Source: Viscum album | Taxonomy: Eukaryota; Streptophyta; Magnoliopsida; Santalales; Viscaceae | Direction: 5' to 3' | Assembly: GCA_963277665.1 (NCBI GenBank) | Contig: OY728119.1 | Coordinates: 312,438,206-312,502,205 of the forward strand | Length of the DNA: 64,000 nt | Part shown: positions 38,461 through 51,488 of the stretch, piece by piece | How positions within the stretch are numbered: position 1 is the first letter of the stretch | Layout of the letters: every line of letters starts with the position of its first letter | Made by a program: the position numbers and the translations under genes | Notes under the pieces: model-generated | Told to the model about the DNA's origin: nothing | Seen by the model: the letters and a program-made list of their open reading frames with translations, nothing else | Database searches by the model: none

Positions 38461-40139
38461 CAGTAGTCTTTAATGAGGCTTATTTTTTGGATTTATTCCT
38501 ATGAGCGACTAGGGCCACTTTTAAAGGAAAGTGGTTTTCAGTCATGGAAGCTTGCTTGACTAGCTCCTATGCTGCTTCCAGAATTTACCCATAAGATCCT
38601 AGAAATTTGGAAGGTGTTTGTGCCTACCTTAGTGTGATCATTGGGATAGGATGATTACCTTCTATTGGAATGTGCGCATATTCCCAATTTGGTTGTTCAT
38701 ATATTGCAGGGGATATTTCCCCACAACCCTCCTATATAGAAGTAGAGGTTTGTGTCTTCTCTAGGGTGCAATGTTGATGAGTCAACCCATCTATGGGGAC
38801 ATAGTGATGTTTCTGTTCCTCTATCACTACTATTGTGACTATAATGATGTCTTGGAAGGTATGTAGGACGTGGAAAAATATTTCTACACGCCCTTTTACC
38901 ATTTTTAGGGCATTCTTAATGAATTTAGTGATTAGAATGGAGATATATGCCCATTACACATATATAGATGGGCTATGTGCTTTATCCTATCTTCAATTTC
39001 GTACTAATGGATACTAAAAGTACTTGAGTGTGGAGGAAGATAGTTGGGTATTACCCCAATTCAAAATAGGGAATTTCAGACTAACTTGTTAGGGTACTTC
39101 TAGACAAGGTTACTGGAAGAAAAGATAAGTGAAGGTAGGTGTTTGTAACTGCTCACGGGTTTCTACCAAATTTTACTAAAGGAATTATTTGGACACTGCT
39201 AGATGAGGCAGTTGGAAGTACTGATTTATGTGGGAAGGTTTTTTTCCTTTTCTTAGGTTACTGCCAAACTTGAATAGTAGGCTTCCTTGGACACTTCCAG
39301 ATGAGTCTTCTGGCCAACTAAATTAGTACGGGTGGGTGAATGTGCCCGATCCTAGTTTTCCACCACATTTGATTAGTGGTATTCTCTAGAGGGGACAAAG
39401 ATATAGCCCTATTGGTGTTTTCTAGTTGAATCCCCCAATGAGATGTCTTTTGTGTATGGGTCTAGATGAACTAGGACAAACTATTGTGGATAAAACCCTT
39501 GTCATGTTTAGGGTTCATTTCCACATAGAGATTGTGGTGGAAAATGATAGTATAATCACCTTGGAAGGTCCCTTCTGTCTTCTGGATGAGGCTATTAGTG
39601 AAATATTGATCCACCTCTCTAAAATAAGAGAGGGACTGGTGGTTGCATTCCAGGGATAATCTCTTGAAATGGTTAAAGACAACGGTTGGTGCTTTCTGCT
39701 TCTGAACCACTGGCCATTACTGATTGGATGATTATTGGGGATTTGCGAGCTAAAGGGCCTGTTAGGTGGCCTCCAGGGTTAGGATAGTACCATTCTGACG
39801 ATACTCCTAAACTAGTTCATTTGGGACCCAATGTTGAAGAAACTGGTTTGGTGATGACATCCTCTACTTGGATGAGTTCCCAGCATGAATGGTATCCATG
39901 ACATATATCTATGAGAGTTGGTATAGTGAAATTTTGATTAAAGTGTGATCTTTTTGGAAGTTACTAAAGTAAAGGTGATAAAAACCAACAAGAAAACCCT
40001 TTCAAAGAATAATCTCATTAAATGAACACATCCACAATTGATTGTATTGATTAGACCTCTTTCACTTTGAGAGTGAAAGGGGCTTGATAGGTGGATGGAC
40101 CCATAATCTTGGTTAAGTATTCATATCAAGTTCATCATT
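38461..40139. other. Leader region of the Tat element, no gene supported
   Basis: Between the upstream ORF and terminal repeat unit B. Short open frames occur on both strands but show no motif and no continuity. A primer site next to unit B was sought and not found. Confidence 0.4.
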
Positions 40140-43100
40140 TTTTCCCTGAAAATTCCATGTGATACTAGAATTGGGTTTTTTGGGGTTGGTGGAACACCAT
40201 TTATGTCAAACACAGATCCACATCGATTTTGGGTGGTTCTTAATAGGGTTTATTCATGGAATCGAAAACAAAAAACATTTCTATATCTATGAGGGAAATT
40301 TTTTCTAGAGTCAGGGTCTCATTGGAAAGTTTGGACAATGATACTTAAGAAATCACATTGGTCGAGAGGAAGGGAGGTTGGGTTCATCACAACCTTTTGT
40401 GGGGAATTGTTTCATACTTTGAGGCACTCTTATAGATTAAAGATATGTTCAATTTTTTTTAATTCCCAAGTATGATGTGGGCCACCCTTGAATTAATAAT
40501 TAATTATTATCAAGTATGGAATTTAGAATCACATGTATGTATCTAAGTTTCTTCATCAATGGAGATATATGTATGAATTCGAGGATCTCCATCAATGGTA
40601 CCCTCTTACGAACTGACTAGAGATTATTTTACTATCTTATTACAACATTGGTTTTGAGCCACAAAGTGGGGCACTTCAGAGTGAATCATCATCTAGGGAT
40701 ATGGGATTTGTTTGGATGTCGATATCGAACCCATAAAATGGGATTCCTATCTATCCTTGTGTAAGGAATCAAAATCCATGTAGTTCAGTGCCACTTAATG
40801 GGGTACATCATACCTTTTTAGGTCATCTAATAATGACCAAATAGTATAGTTTAACATCATAAAACAAGGTTATTTAGGAGAAATGTGCCAAATAAAATAT
40901 TGATGTGGGAATTATGATAAAGCAACCCAGGGAACTTAGAAAGGACTTACACTCCCATTTAAGATAAGAATCTATTTGGAATGTGACCCAAAGATAATTA
41001 GGGCTGATTTGAGGTGTTTGGTTTGAACCTTAGGGCGGCTTACTATGTATCCCATTTAAAGGGGAATCAAAGCCCATGTAGTTGAGTTTTGGGGAACCAC
41101 TCCCATAGAGTCTGTATAAAGGTTTGTATCACAGTGGAGTATGGCCCTTTGAGAGGATTAAGTTGGAGTTTATTACTAAAAATGATGCCCTTGTTTGGTT
41201 GGGCTTAAAATTGGAATGATGCCCATTTCTTGGTTATTATTTGGGATTATATTGAATAACATTCCCATGTTTGGATTGGTATCATGTGGATGTCATGATC
41301 ACCACTAACGTCTAAGCCCATATGATTCATGATCGATGAGAGAAACAAGAGGGAGGAACTGATCTTGAGAAACCACAGAATATGATTTTTCCACTGGTAA
41401 ATGAGGCCAAGACCCAACGTTAAAGAGAAAGAGAGTGGGATCTGGTGACCATTCCCTCCCATCTTTGTATCATAGACCCAAAGGGAGATAGAAAGGGATT
41501 TGAGGTACCCATATACCATATTATTTTGGTAACTAGGATAGTCATGTTTGATGATCTATCTGGCCACGAATCGTGGGTATGGAGAAGGAGGAAATAATGT
41601 AGTAGAGGAGGTCCTGGAAGAAAGACTAGAGGCTTACTCCAGGAGGGATTCCCTAAAAGTTTCCACAGGGAAGATAGGTAGATCTCATTCCATGTTAAAG
41701 GAGAAAGAAAGTGTGATCCTCTCCCTCCCTTCCAAGAACTAGAAGCCCCGGGTCTTAAAGGCAACTAGGGAAGGTAATGGTCTTAACCCTAGTACCCTAT
41801 ATTGGGAGTTCCCTGAAATTTTCCATAGGGTTTGGGTCTGTATGAATGAAGGTATACGTACTCAAATTAACCCTGATGACCCTACCCATAATGTAGGACA
41901 AGTATGGGAATCCTCTAACCGAAGTAATGCATACCCAAATGAAATACATGCTAGTGTACTTCCTACCATGGTATTTTAAATTCGAAGGATTTGTTATAGG
42001 TTTCAATTTGACCCCCTTCCGATGAAGGATCCAAAGGAAGAGGATCACTTTTATTAGTGTCTTGGGAGAGGGAAAAAAAGGTGGCTCACATGGGTCATAG
42101 GGGGGACAAGCCTACATGAGCTGAAGATTACTTGGGGAATGGACCGCATGGGAAGTAACACAAGGATGATGTTTTATCATAGGCACCATGGGTCTCCTCA
42201 GGTTTCATTGGAAGGGTCGCACATACGCCCCTGATTAAGGAAGGTACCTTCATGAAAGTACCTATCCACTAGGGGGAAGGGGTCCCTATGCATGTTTTTT
42301 GTGTTTCATTCCCTAAATGGACTTCAATATACATTATCCTCTTTAATTATCCACATTCTTGGGTTTTGGATATCTACCTAATAAATTTTGGTTGTCCTCG
42401 GAAAAGGAGCTGTGCGACCAGAGCTTTATGGATTCTTCTCATTTTCCAATTATGAAAACAAGGAGCCCTAGGGTCCTATTTATAGGAAAATAGGGAAACC
42501 TAGTTTAAGGAGCTTGTTTATGTAGTCATAATTCATAGGTACACAATGCGGGTTTCCTATGCATGGGTGGCCAGTCTTTTAATTCCACGCAAGGGTGCTG
42601 CACGAGCCTTTTGACGCACATGGGTGTGTGCACATGCTAGTTTGGGAAGGTTCCTTTGATTCTTCTTGGGGATATTCACCTCTCTAACATAATTTATGTT
42701 CTCTTCATTATCTTTTCATACCAATTAACAAAACAATGTGTCAAAAAAATAATCCCCTCATGATTAGATCTGATTGAAAGAAGAGAATTTAGTACCAAGG
42801 TAGAATAGGGAAAAGATTATGAAGGTGGCATAGGTCTGCTGCATAGGGTACCCACATAAGTTGGAGGCATAGGCCTAGTGTTCATATCTGGTTCATAGGT
42901 CCACGATGTAGGTCTGACACACATTCTCCATGCATAGGCTATTGGTGCCTATATATACCTCTAACCCCTTTTTCCGATTTCCTCTATTCAACACTCATGC
43001 CTATTTCTCTAATCATGAAATTCGTACATTTAGTTATTCTACACTTCTATTTTCACAATGGTATCCTATATAATTTCCTATGGTATAGACACTAGAGTGA

Positions 43101-43300
43101 CCCTACTATGTGAGACAATATTTTCAAGGAAATTTTGATGAAGGACCTCATAAGGGAACCTGTGTGAAGGACCTAATAAGGGAACCGATGCGGGAGAGAT
43201 GACTGAGGGTCCTATGCAGAAACCTTTCTTTACCAAAATTTCAAATTCTTATAAGGAAATATTTGGGATTAATGAAAAAAAATCTTTATGTATTCTTTAG
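40140..43300 (-). repeat. Terminal repeat unit B of Tat/Ogre-like element
   Basis: Colinear with copy A over its whole length: TGTCAAACACAGATCCA at 40206, the ATGTATC modules at 40742 and 41041, and blocks matching 8640-9000 at 42580-42900. It flanks gag-pol on the other side from copy A, which fits a 5' LTR. It runs on into a second PMD copy, so it also begins the next unit of a tandem array. Confidence 0.6.
42950..42957 (+). promoter_or_regulatory. Probable TATA box of PMD gene, copy B
   Basis: TATATATA followed by a CT-rich tract (CCTCTAACCCC), 371 nt before the PMD ATG at 43321. The same arrangement, decayed, lies at 9011 in copy A. Confidence 0.45.
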
Positions 43301-43320
43301 GGGTTTCCATGGATGTCCTG

Positions 43321-45634
43321 ATGACTTCTTTTAAAGAAGCTACTATACATTCCACTAAGATGATCATTGTTGTTGGTCAAGATTAATACGAAATGGTTGA
43401 ACCTACTCTTCTAGATCTGCTGAAGCACTTGGAACTATATCAATGTGATTATCAATGAAGAAATTATCTACCCTTGTATAATCATTGAATTCAGAGGGAT
43501 GTATTCATCCTTGGGGCTTAGAGTTACTTCCCTAAGTCTCAGTTTGTGAAGTACATCGACTTACCTTCCACCAACATTTCCTCTATAGATGTTTATATCA
43601 AGAAAGGAATGGTTCCCACTAGTTGTTTCATGCATCACAACCATTTCACTCCGAATCTGAAGCCTCATATTCTAGAATGGAAGCCTCATTATTATGACTC
43701 AAATTTCAATACTTCATAGATAGATCATATGCAAGGTTGGAAGAAGGGAAATGATTTATGATTTGGAGAGGGAGTTAGGCCTGAGTGGATGTGGGAATAC
43801 TGGGTGAACTTGACCTCTATAGAATTCAAAAAGGATATTCAAGATGCCAACATCTATGAGGATTTTTGGCCAGGGAAAACTTATGTTTAAAAGAACCTAG
43901 AAATTATCCCTGAGCTGCTAAGGCGACGGAGTCCTCAAATAAATTCCTTCCACTTGATGCATGGTGAAATTGGAATTTTCCCATGGGATGTATATAAATT
44001 TTTTAAATCCCATATTCTAGAGGATATTTATGATGATTTTATACCACTGAAGACAATGTGGAAATATCCTGAAAGGACACTACCATCGGACTATGGGCCT
44101 TTTAAGCTAGGAAATAAAGTGTAGAATAGGGATCCTCACCCCAAGGGTGACATCCATTATGGAATATGGATGAATGCTTTCCTCAATCCATAAGAAGAAG
44201 GTCCCACTTTTAAGGGTCCTATAGGATGTTTCACATCATAGAATTGAGGTTCTCATGGAACATTATGTACTAAATTAGAGAAGGTATAGTATACCCATTG
44301 GGGTTACAAGGTCAACCATGATGTTTCTACAAAGACCCATATGGATGACTTCCTCGCAATGTGGATGAGTGTCTACTTGCTTCAGGTCCTTGAATATAAT
44401 GGTGGCGGGAGGCCAATGACTTTTGTTATTACATCAAAAATAGTAGTAGGGAGGTATATTGGGTTAGATTCCTATCCTAGAAATAATTTATCAGTGTTTT
44501 CTACATGAATACAATGGGAAGTCCCCATTTAGAATCGTAGGGCTGTTTTAAGTGCGGTGGGGGTGGACTACAACATAGTTATGTTATTATGATCTATTAA
44601 ATTCAATTAAAGTCCTTGATAATTTATTTCTCCCATTTGTTTAGGCTATTTTTGGAATCCAAAATATACCCCTAATGTAAAGATAAGTTCTAATGATGAT
44701 GAACTTTTTGGGAAAATTTAACTTTTTACCACATGGTTATCCACCGACGATGAAATTTACTGGCGATGGAAAGGAAAAAGATAATGAACTGAGGGTGTAA
44801 ATGATTACATTCTAATACAATGTACCGACAAATCACATTGATAGTGAGATAATATATGATTCATCTGATCCATTTAGATTTACTCACCAGTTCAAATGTC
44901 TACAATAGTCAAGCATCTTTCCTTCTATACATGTTAGGCTTGATAAACACCCAATGGAAGCCCAACAGTTCTTGATCTCGATGGTAATAGAGGCGTCTAA
45001 AATTTTGATCATGCTACCTCTGTTTGATGTATCAATAAAGTTGGAGGATGTGTATTATAGTGTGTGTATCTATTTATACCCTCAATGTATATTAATGAAT
45101 TTTTTTTACTAGGCCATGGCCCTGGAAACTACTGGTCATGGTATGCATAGTAGAAAGTTTCTAACCAAAGGTGATGAAGCTGAAGCTTCAGAGCCTTTGA
45201 GGAGATCTTGGGAAAAGACCACTAAGTATGTTAGGGTTGAGAAAATGACATATTCTAAGCCAAGTAATTCTAGAATCCATTTACAAGAGGATACTCATGT
45301 TTCGGTCACCCATTATTTTATGAGAACAGAGAGGCCTAAAAAGGGTTCCAAGTCAAATTATGTGTAACCCTTAGTGATCCAATATTGGTAGAGAATATGT
45401 TGTGACATCAGAGATTCATGGGTATTTCTCCAAGATGGATTAAACATCCCAAAGTTGGGAGATATCCGATTACCCTCTGATCTCAACCGTGATAGTGATT
45501 TTGATGAGTTGGGGAAATATGTTCAAGATCTGGAGATGTTTATATATAAAACTAATGATCATATCACTATTAAAAAATGAGTTTCTAACATTCTGGATCG
45601 AGGAGAGATTGAGGGGGTAGTTGGTTACACTAAA
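43321..45634 (+). pseudogene. PMD (plant mobile domain) gene, copy B, 3' truncated
   Basis: The ATG at 43321 opens the same frame as copy A without the Sirevirus insertion. Visible segments: RPEWMWEYWVNLTSIEF (43780-43830), PQINSFHLMHGEIGIF with FPWDVYKFF (43935-44005), THMDDFLAMWMSVYLL and VVGRYIGL (44335-44470). An intron acceptor TTTAG ends at 44644, and an intron at 45052-45112 is 61 nt, the same length as in copy A. The next exon starts at 45113. In-frame stops are C-to-T types and mostly differ from those in copy A. The gene stops abruptly at 45635, where copy C begins. Confidence 0.75.
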
Positions 45635-48375
45635 GAGTATGGGAGGTCAGTCTCATCACACCCTTTTAGGGGAAATGTTTTCCTACCATGGGGCTCTCTT
45701 ATAGATTTAATATATATTTGTGAATCCTTCATTAATTCGGAAATATGATGTGGGTCAACCTGAAATTAATAACCAATTATTATCATGTATGGAATTTAGA
45801 ATCGTCTATATGTATCAAAGGCTATTCATAAATGTTGACATATTTATGTATCCAAGGTTCTCCAACAATGGTACCCTCTTATGTATTGATTATATATTAT
45901 TTTTTCATCTTATTATGATGATGGTTTTTATCTACATAGGGGGGAACCCTGTAGTGAATCATCATCCAATGAGAGGGTAGTTTTTTTGATATCGGGATCA
46001 AACCCATTACATGGTATTCCTACATATCCTTTCGAGAGGAATTATAACCCACACAATTTGGTGCCGCTTAATGGGTCACATCATACCTTTTTGGTTCATG
46101 TGATATGGACCAAATAGTGTAGTTTAACCTCATACAACAAGGAACATATTTAGATGAGGTTTTAGAGTAGGAAGCATACATCAGAGCTTGACCATCCAGA
46201 TTTGGATAAAAGAGAGGGTATAAATATTTCCATCGGTACCAGGTCTGTGCAATCATGCACGAGAAAACTTTCTGAGTGGTTATGTGATGGAGGAGGCTTG
46301 ACATAATGATGTAGTCATTGGGTAGGGGTGTTTTCGTAGTATTTATCTAGGATTTGGTTCATTTAAATTGGTTTTGATTTGATAAAGTTGTTAGGGTTCA
46401 CACTTATCCTTTAAAAGTGTCATTTAAAAATACAAAAAATTGATTCTAGCCTTAGGAGAAAGGTTCCTAATCATTGTGTTATGTGGGGTTTATGTTGAAA
46501 TGGACAAGGGAACCTAGAAAGTATATAGACTCCCATTTTGGATAAGACCCTACTAGGGATATGACCAAGAGAAAATTAGGGTTGATTTCGGGTGTTGGGA
46601 TTGAAACTTATGGTGGATTCCTATGTATCCCATTTGGACAAGAATAAAATCCCATATAGTTCGGTTGTGAGGACCTTCCCATATGGAGGCCCTATGAAGG
46701 TTTCCCTCATAGGTTGTATGACCCTCTCAGAGGATTAAGTTGAGGATTATTTCTAAAGAGGGTTCCATTTTTTGGTTAGGACTTACACTTGGAATGAGGC
46801 CCATTTCTAGGTTATTATTGGTGATTATACCGAATAGGAGGACTATGGTTGGTTTGGGATCATGTGGATAGCATGATCACAACTAACCTCTAATCCCACG
46901 TGAGTCAATATCGGTGTGAGAAACAAGAGGGAGTGATAGATATAAAGAAACCACATGATCTACTTGGTCCATTGGTGGATGAGTCCAAGACCCAAAGGAA
47001 AAGGGAAATATAGCAGGCTCTGTTTCCAATTCCCAACCATCTCTGTACCCTAGACCCAAATAGAGATACAAATGGATTTGATATTTCCATATCCTCTTTT
47101 ATTTTGGTAACTGAGATAGTCAAATTTGATGATCTGTTCAACCATGGACCATGGGTATGGATAAGGTGGAAGGAGTGAAGTAGGAGAGGTCCTATAAGAG
47201 AATATAAGGGATAACTCTAAGAGGGATTCTATAAAATTGGTTCCTAGGGAAGAGAAGAGGATCTCATTCCATGTCAAAGGGGAAGAGAAAGTGTGATTCT
47301 CATCATCCTCTAGAACTGGAGGCCTCAGGTAGTAGAGATAAATAGTGAAGTTCATGGTCCTAACCCTAGTATCTGAGACTAGGAGTTCTTTGAAACTACC
47401 CCTAGGGTTCGTATCCTCATGGACAATGGGATTTATACTCACATTTACCTTGAGGAACCTACCCATTAGTTAGGAAAAGTGTGAGACACCACGGACCGAA
47501 CAAATTCATACCAAAACAAGATAAAAAATGGTGTGACTCCTAACATGGTCTTGAAAATATAGAGTCTTTTCTAGAGGTTTCAATTTGGTCCCCCTCAGAT
47601 AAATGATCCAAAGGAAAATAATCCCTACCATTAGTGGATTGGGAGAGGGATCAAAAAGAGGTTCATATAGGTCCTGTATTAGTGTGAAAATGTGTTCTAC
47701 ATAGGGAATGAGAGGATCTAGAAGTTCTTTATGTATGGGGGGAAAGATTGCATGAGCTAAAGATTCCTTGGGAAATGGACCACATGGGAAATAACACCCA
47801 GTATAGGATTTATTCTAGGAACCATGGGTCTCCATTTTTGTCATTGAAAGGTTATTGCATAGGTCCATGATCAAGGAGGGACCTTCACACATGTTCCTAT
47901 CCATTAGGGGAAGTGGTCCTCATCCACGTGTCTTGTTTTTCAGAACCTGAAAGGAATTAAATATCCCTTATCCCCCTTAATTCTCCCTTCTCTCTGGATT
48001 TGGAGAGCTACCTGAGAGATTTTGGAGGTTCTGGGAGAAGGGGTTGTTCAATTAGAGATTTAGGGATACTAATGGTTTTCTAGTTATAAAAATGAGGATC
48101 ACTAGGGTCCTACTTATAGGTAAAAAGATAAACCTTAAAAGGTTTATTCCATGTAGGTACAATGTGCATGTAATTTTTGTAGGTTCCCTATATAGGGGTG
48201 GGTGAGCTTTTAGTTCTATGTAGGGGTGCTGCATGAACTTTCTAATGCAAAAGGGTTTTCATGTAGGCAAGCTTGGGAATGTTTCTTTGATTATTCCTAG
48301 TAATCATCACCTATATAACACACTTTAGGTGCTCTTTATGATATTTTCATCCCACTGAAAAAATAGAGTGTCAAT
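45635..48375 (-). repeat. Terminal repeat unit C, truncated at both ends
   Basis: It starts inside the repeat (equivalent to 6393 in copy A) directly after the truncated PMD gene, and ends at the equivalent of about 8812, where chromovirus LTR sequence begins. Anchors are ACTCTCTTATAGATTTAA-type words near 45692, and modules at 46018 and 46611. The left limit is a deletion junction; the right limit is probably the chromovirus insertion. Confidence 0.6.
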
Positions 48376-49047
48376 AGTGGTAAGGAATAATGAATATGTT
48401 GTTATGGGGGTGCTGGACCAACCATATTGTGAACAATGTTTCTATTTTAGGAACAAAAGAAGGGAGGGGATAAAAAGGATATTTCAAAATAATAATAACA
48501 TATCAGTATATTTAGGATATTTGTGTTTTTCTTTAAGTGTATGGGGGTCATATGGGGGTGGTAGAAGATGAGTAAAATTTAAAGATAATAGTTTAGAATC
48601 AACCTCTTCATTTGGTTGTCTCCACTTAAAATACCTCTCAAGGCCCCTTGAAATGGTATTTTTGTGTGACCATCAGAACTAAAATAAACAAAGTCTATTT
48701 GAAAGGTAATTTTCGAGAAATTTTTCAAGCACCTATGGTTATATGTTATGAGGAGAAGGGATGGTGTGGGGTTGTATTTATAAGGGGAGGAGAGAGGTAT
48801 TTTTTAATATTATATTCATTAGTTTATTATTTTGGATCAAGACTACCAATAATATTGATTATTATGAACATATACAATTTATAGTGCATGTGATTTTTAA
48901 ATATTTTGTTCTTACATCAACCATTACTAAAACATTTGGGTATTTATCTTATAATGTTAAATATTGTATTTTATTTTATTTCACTATACAAAAAAATTTA
49001 ACTATTTTAGAAAAATTAAAAACATTAACCCTAATAATTTGTAGATG
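48376..49047 (-). repeat. Chromovirus LTR, left segment (split by younger element)
   Basis: It contains a minus-strand TATA region (48774-48782) whose context aligns with that of the 4.3 kb LTRs. It ends at TTTAT (49048-49052), the target site of the younger element. Its continuation is 60010-60884. The outer left end is not sharply defined, and no GTACGTAC hairpin is present where one would be expected. Confidence 0.55.
48774..48782 (-). promoter_or_regulatory. TATA box in split chromovirus LTR
   Basis: TATAAATAC on the minus strand in a GA-rich (+ strand) block resembling that around 58106. Confidence 0.5.
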
Positions 49048-49052
49048 TTTAT
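49048..49052. other. Left target-site duplication TTTAT
   Basis: TTTAT just before TGTAACTCCC, repeated exactly at 60005-60009 after GTGTTACA. A perfect 5 bp duplication proves one insertion event bounded at 49053 and 60004. Confidence 0.9.
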
Positions 49053-50911
49053 TGTAACTCCCCGACCCCAGTTACCTAGAGTCAGTGCATTATTACATAA
49101 CATTGGAATGATCATAAGAAAGATCAAATATCGAAAGACCGATTGGTTTAGTAGCCTTGGAAGCACTAGATATATTCATAAAGTCTTACATTACATCATA
49201 AAAATGAAAACTACAACAACACATTTTCTTCATAGTCCGCACTCATATCCCCACATACTATCCCTGCAGGTCATTCATAAATTACTTCTTCACATCCTGG
49301 GAAAAATAAAACATAGAAAAGGGGTGATCTTAAATTCCCAGTAAGGATAACAATATAGAGGAAACATTCATAATTAAGAATAAACATTTAAGGCAATGTA
49401 TAACTAAAACAAAATCCTTTTAAACATGAACTTCAACATAGCATGGAAAAATTAAATTAAATAATGCCATTTACTTATTCACATGGGTATTCTACTAATC
49501 TAATAATCACATGCAAAATCAATAACCACTTTCATAATGATGGAATGCATAATGCCAGACTATCATAACCACATAGCCAAGGCCTCGTGCCAAGACCCAA
49601 AATAAGATTTTGTCAAGGCCTTGTGCCAAGATACTAGTTTGTCTCATGAGACCTACCGATGCATCGAGGAGCTATAGAAGGCTCCGCCCGTCACTTACTA
49701 AGTCCAATGCATTCCCATATGAAAAGTTTTAAACATAACATAAACATTCGTATTAAAACTAGCATACGAAATGTCAATACTTTATTCATAAACCATGAAT
49801 GGTATAAAAATAACACATCCACAATAAAACATATCACAAAACCTTCAATACAATACAAAAGTTTTGTATCATAATAAATCAACTTCAAATAAGATTAAAA
49901 TCCATCAAAGGATGTTGACATAGATGAAATCAAAACTATTTGAGAGAAATATCTCTTTTCTCGAAATCATTGAAAAGTCACACATTTATAAAGGAAGTAA
50001 TTTAAAAGTGATTTTTGAATCAAAGTGTCCCATACCACGTAGAAACTTTTGAAAATAAATATCATTTCAAAACCTTCATTTCCACATAAATAAATCCTTA
50101 AAATCATTTTGAAAACATGGACATTAATTAAAAATATTTAGAAAGATAAATCTTTAAAACATTTAAAATTATGATCTTGATAAAGAGTACCTTTCAAATA
50201 TTCTTAAAATACTCATTTTGAAATCATTTGAAAGTCACATAATTATAAAATAAAATATTTAATTTGAAAATATTCTTATAATCTTTTATGGTAAGCTTTG
50301 ACAATTTTATAATGGCGGTAAATAGCCGCATCCGCCGTATAAGTTAAAAAAACACTCTTACCTTAAATTTTTCAAAAGGTTGAAAGTGCCTTGTTTGGAA
50401 AACAACGGAAATATTAATTTAAAAACAAATAAGGGTAAAAATGAATTTAAACCATATTCTTTGTAAATAGTAAAAATGTTTTGAAATACATTTTTATGAA
50501 ACAAGGATGTGGATGATAAAGAAATCCCAGTAGATTATTACGTATAAACAACCTCGGATAATGAAGAGATTGTGAAATAAACCCTTACCTTGTACTTTTC
50601 CTTGGTTGGGGTAGGTTAACCTCCTGTATAATAGTGAAATAATTGTTATGAAATTATACAAGAATCATATGCATTCATATGATATCATATATGATCTTTT
50701 AACATTGCTTTGTTAATAATATCTTAGTATTATCGTTGTTTCGGGTGTTAACTTACTCATTTTCTTTTATATGTTTTGTTACGTAAGCCATGTTTGTAAT
50801 GGATAGGTTGTATATTATTAATATCCAGAATGATATCAAGTCCTTAAACATAATTTTTAAATCCGAAAATGATAATTATACTTGAATGGATACGATGGAG
50901 AATGAATCTCA

Positions 50912-50953
50912 TCGCGTTCGTGGAGACGGTAGTCCGTACGTACGCACGAGCGA
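50912..50953 (-). other. GTACGTAC hairpin 1, left LTR
   Basis: Outer stem TCGC..TCGTG (50912-50922, GT bulged) pairs with CACGAGCGA (50945-50953). Inner stem ACGG (50926-50929) pairs with CCGT (50934-50937) around TAGT (+ strand reading). Internal loop is GAG against ACGTACG. Confidence 0.7.
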
Positions 50954-51099
50954 CAATATCATTATTTTGATATTAAAATAATATATAATTTGATAGTATA
51001 TCACATATAGAGAATCATTATAATGTTATATTTATTATTTACATGAGTTACACATCATTATTATACCCATCCAAATAATAATATATTGAATACCAATTA

Positions 51100-51144
51100 C
51101 ACCATGACGTGGAGACGGTAAGCCGTACGTACGCACGTATGGTG
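51100..51144 (-). other. GTACGTAC hairpin 2, left LTR
   Basis: Outer stem CACCATGACGTG (51100-51111, one bulged G) pairs with CACGTATGGTG (51134-51144) over 11 pairs. Inner stem ACGG/CCGT closes loop TAAG. The same GAG/ACGTACG internal loop as hairpin 1 is kept with a different outer stem. Confidence 0.75.
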
Positions 51145-51478
51145 ACATGTTATTCAAAGGGTGGATAGAATACTGAATATGGTTGTACCATATTTATAAT
51201 AACATCACAGTATATATAAGATACTGGAGTTATTATTTTATAATGGTAACAACAAAGGAAGAAGAAGTGGAAGAAGAAAGGAACTTGGAAAAGGGTGGTG
51301 AAATTATTACCTCTTCTCCGGGTTCTTCCTTTTGATTTGATCAAAAGAGCTCCTTAGGTTGGCTATCTGATCAAACTAAGGCCTCTAGGTTGTAGTAAGG
51401 GAAGTTGTGAGAGTATTTGGTCAGAGTTTGGCCGAACCAAATGGCTTTGAAGGTGTGAAGAAATGAGAAGGAGGAGTG

Positions 51479-51488
51479 CCCTTTTATA
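51479..51488 (-). promoter_or_regulatory. TATA box, left LTR of gag-only element
   Basis: TATAAAAGGG on the minus strand, identical in the right LTR. Hairpin 2 starts about 335 nt downstream in the direction of transcription. Confidence 0.7.

Noticed and set aside
41247..42048. Minus-strand open frames in terminal repeat unit B, with similar ones in unit C at 46883-47466
   Set aside because: Frames are not conserved between the A, B and C copies and contain no recognisable domain.
51150..51344. 64-codon LTR ORF, with its twin at 57777-57971, as a gene
   Set aside because: It is present in both LTRs simply because LTRs are copies. It has no known motif and no counterpart in the older + strand LTR.
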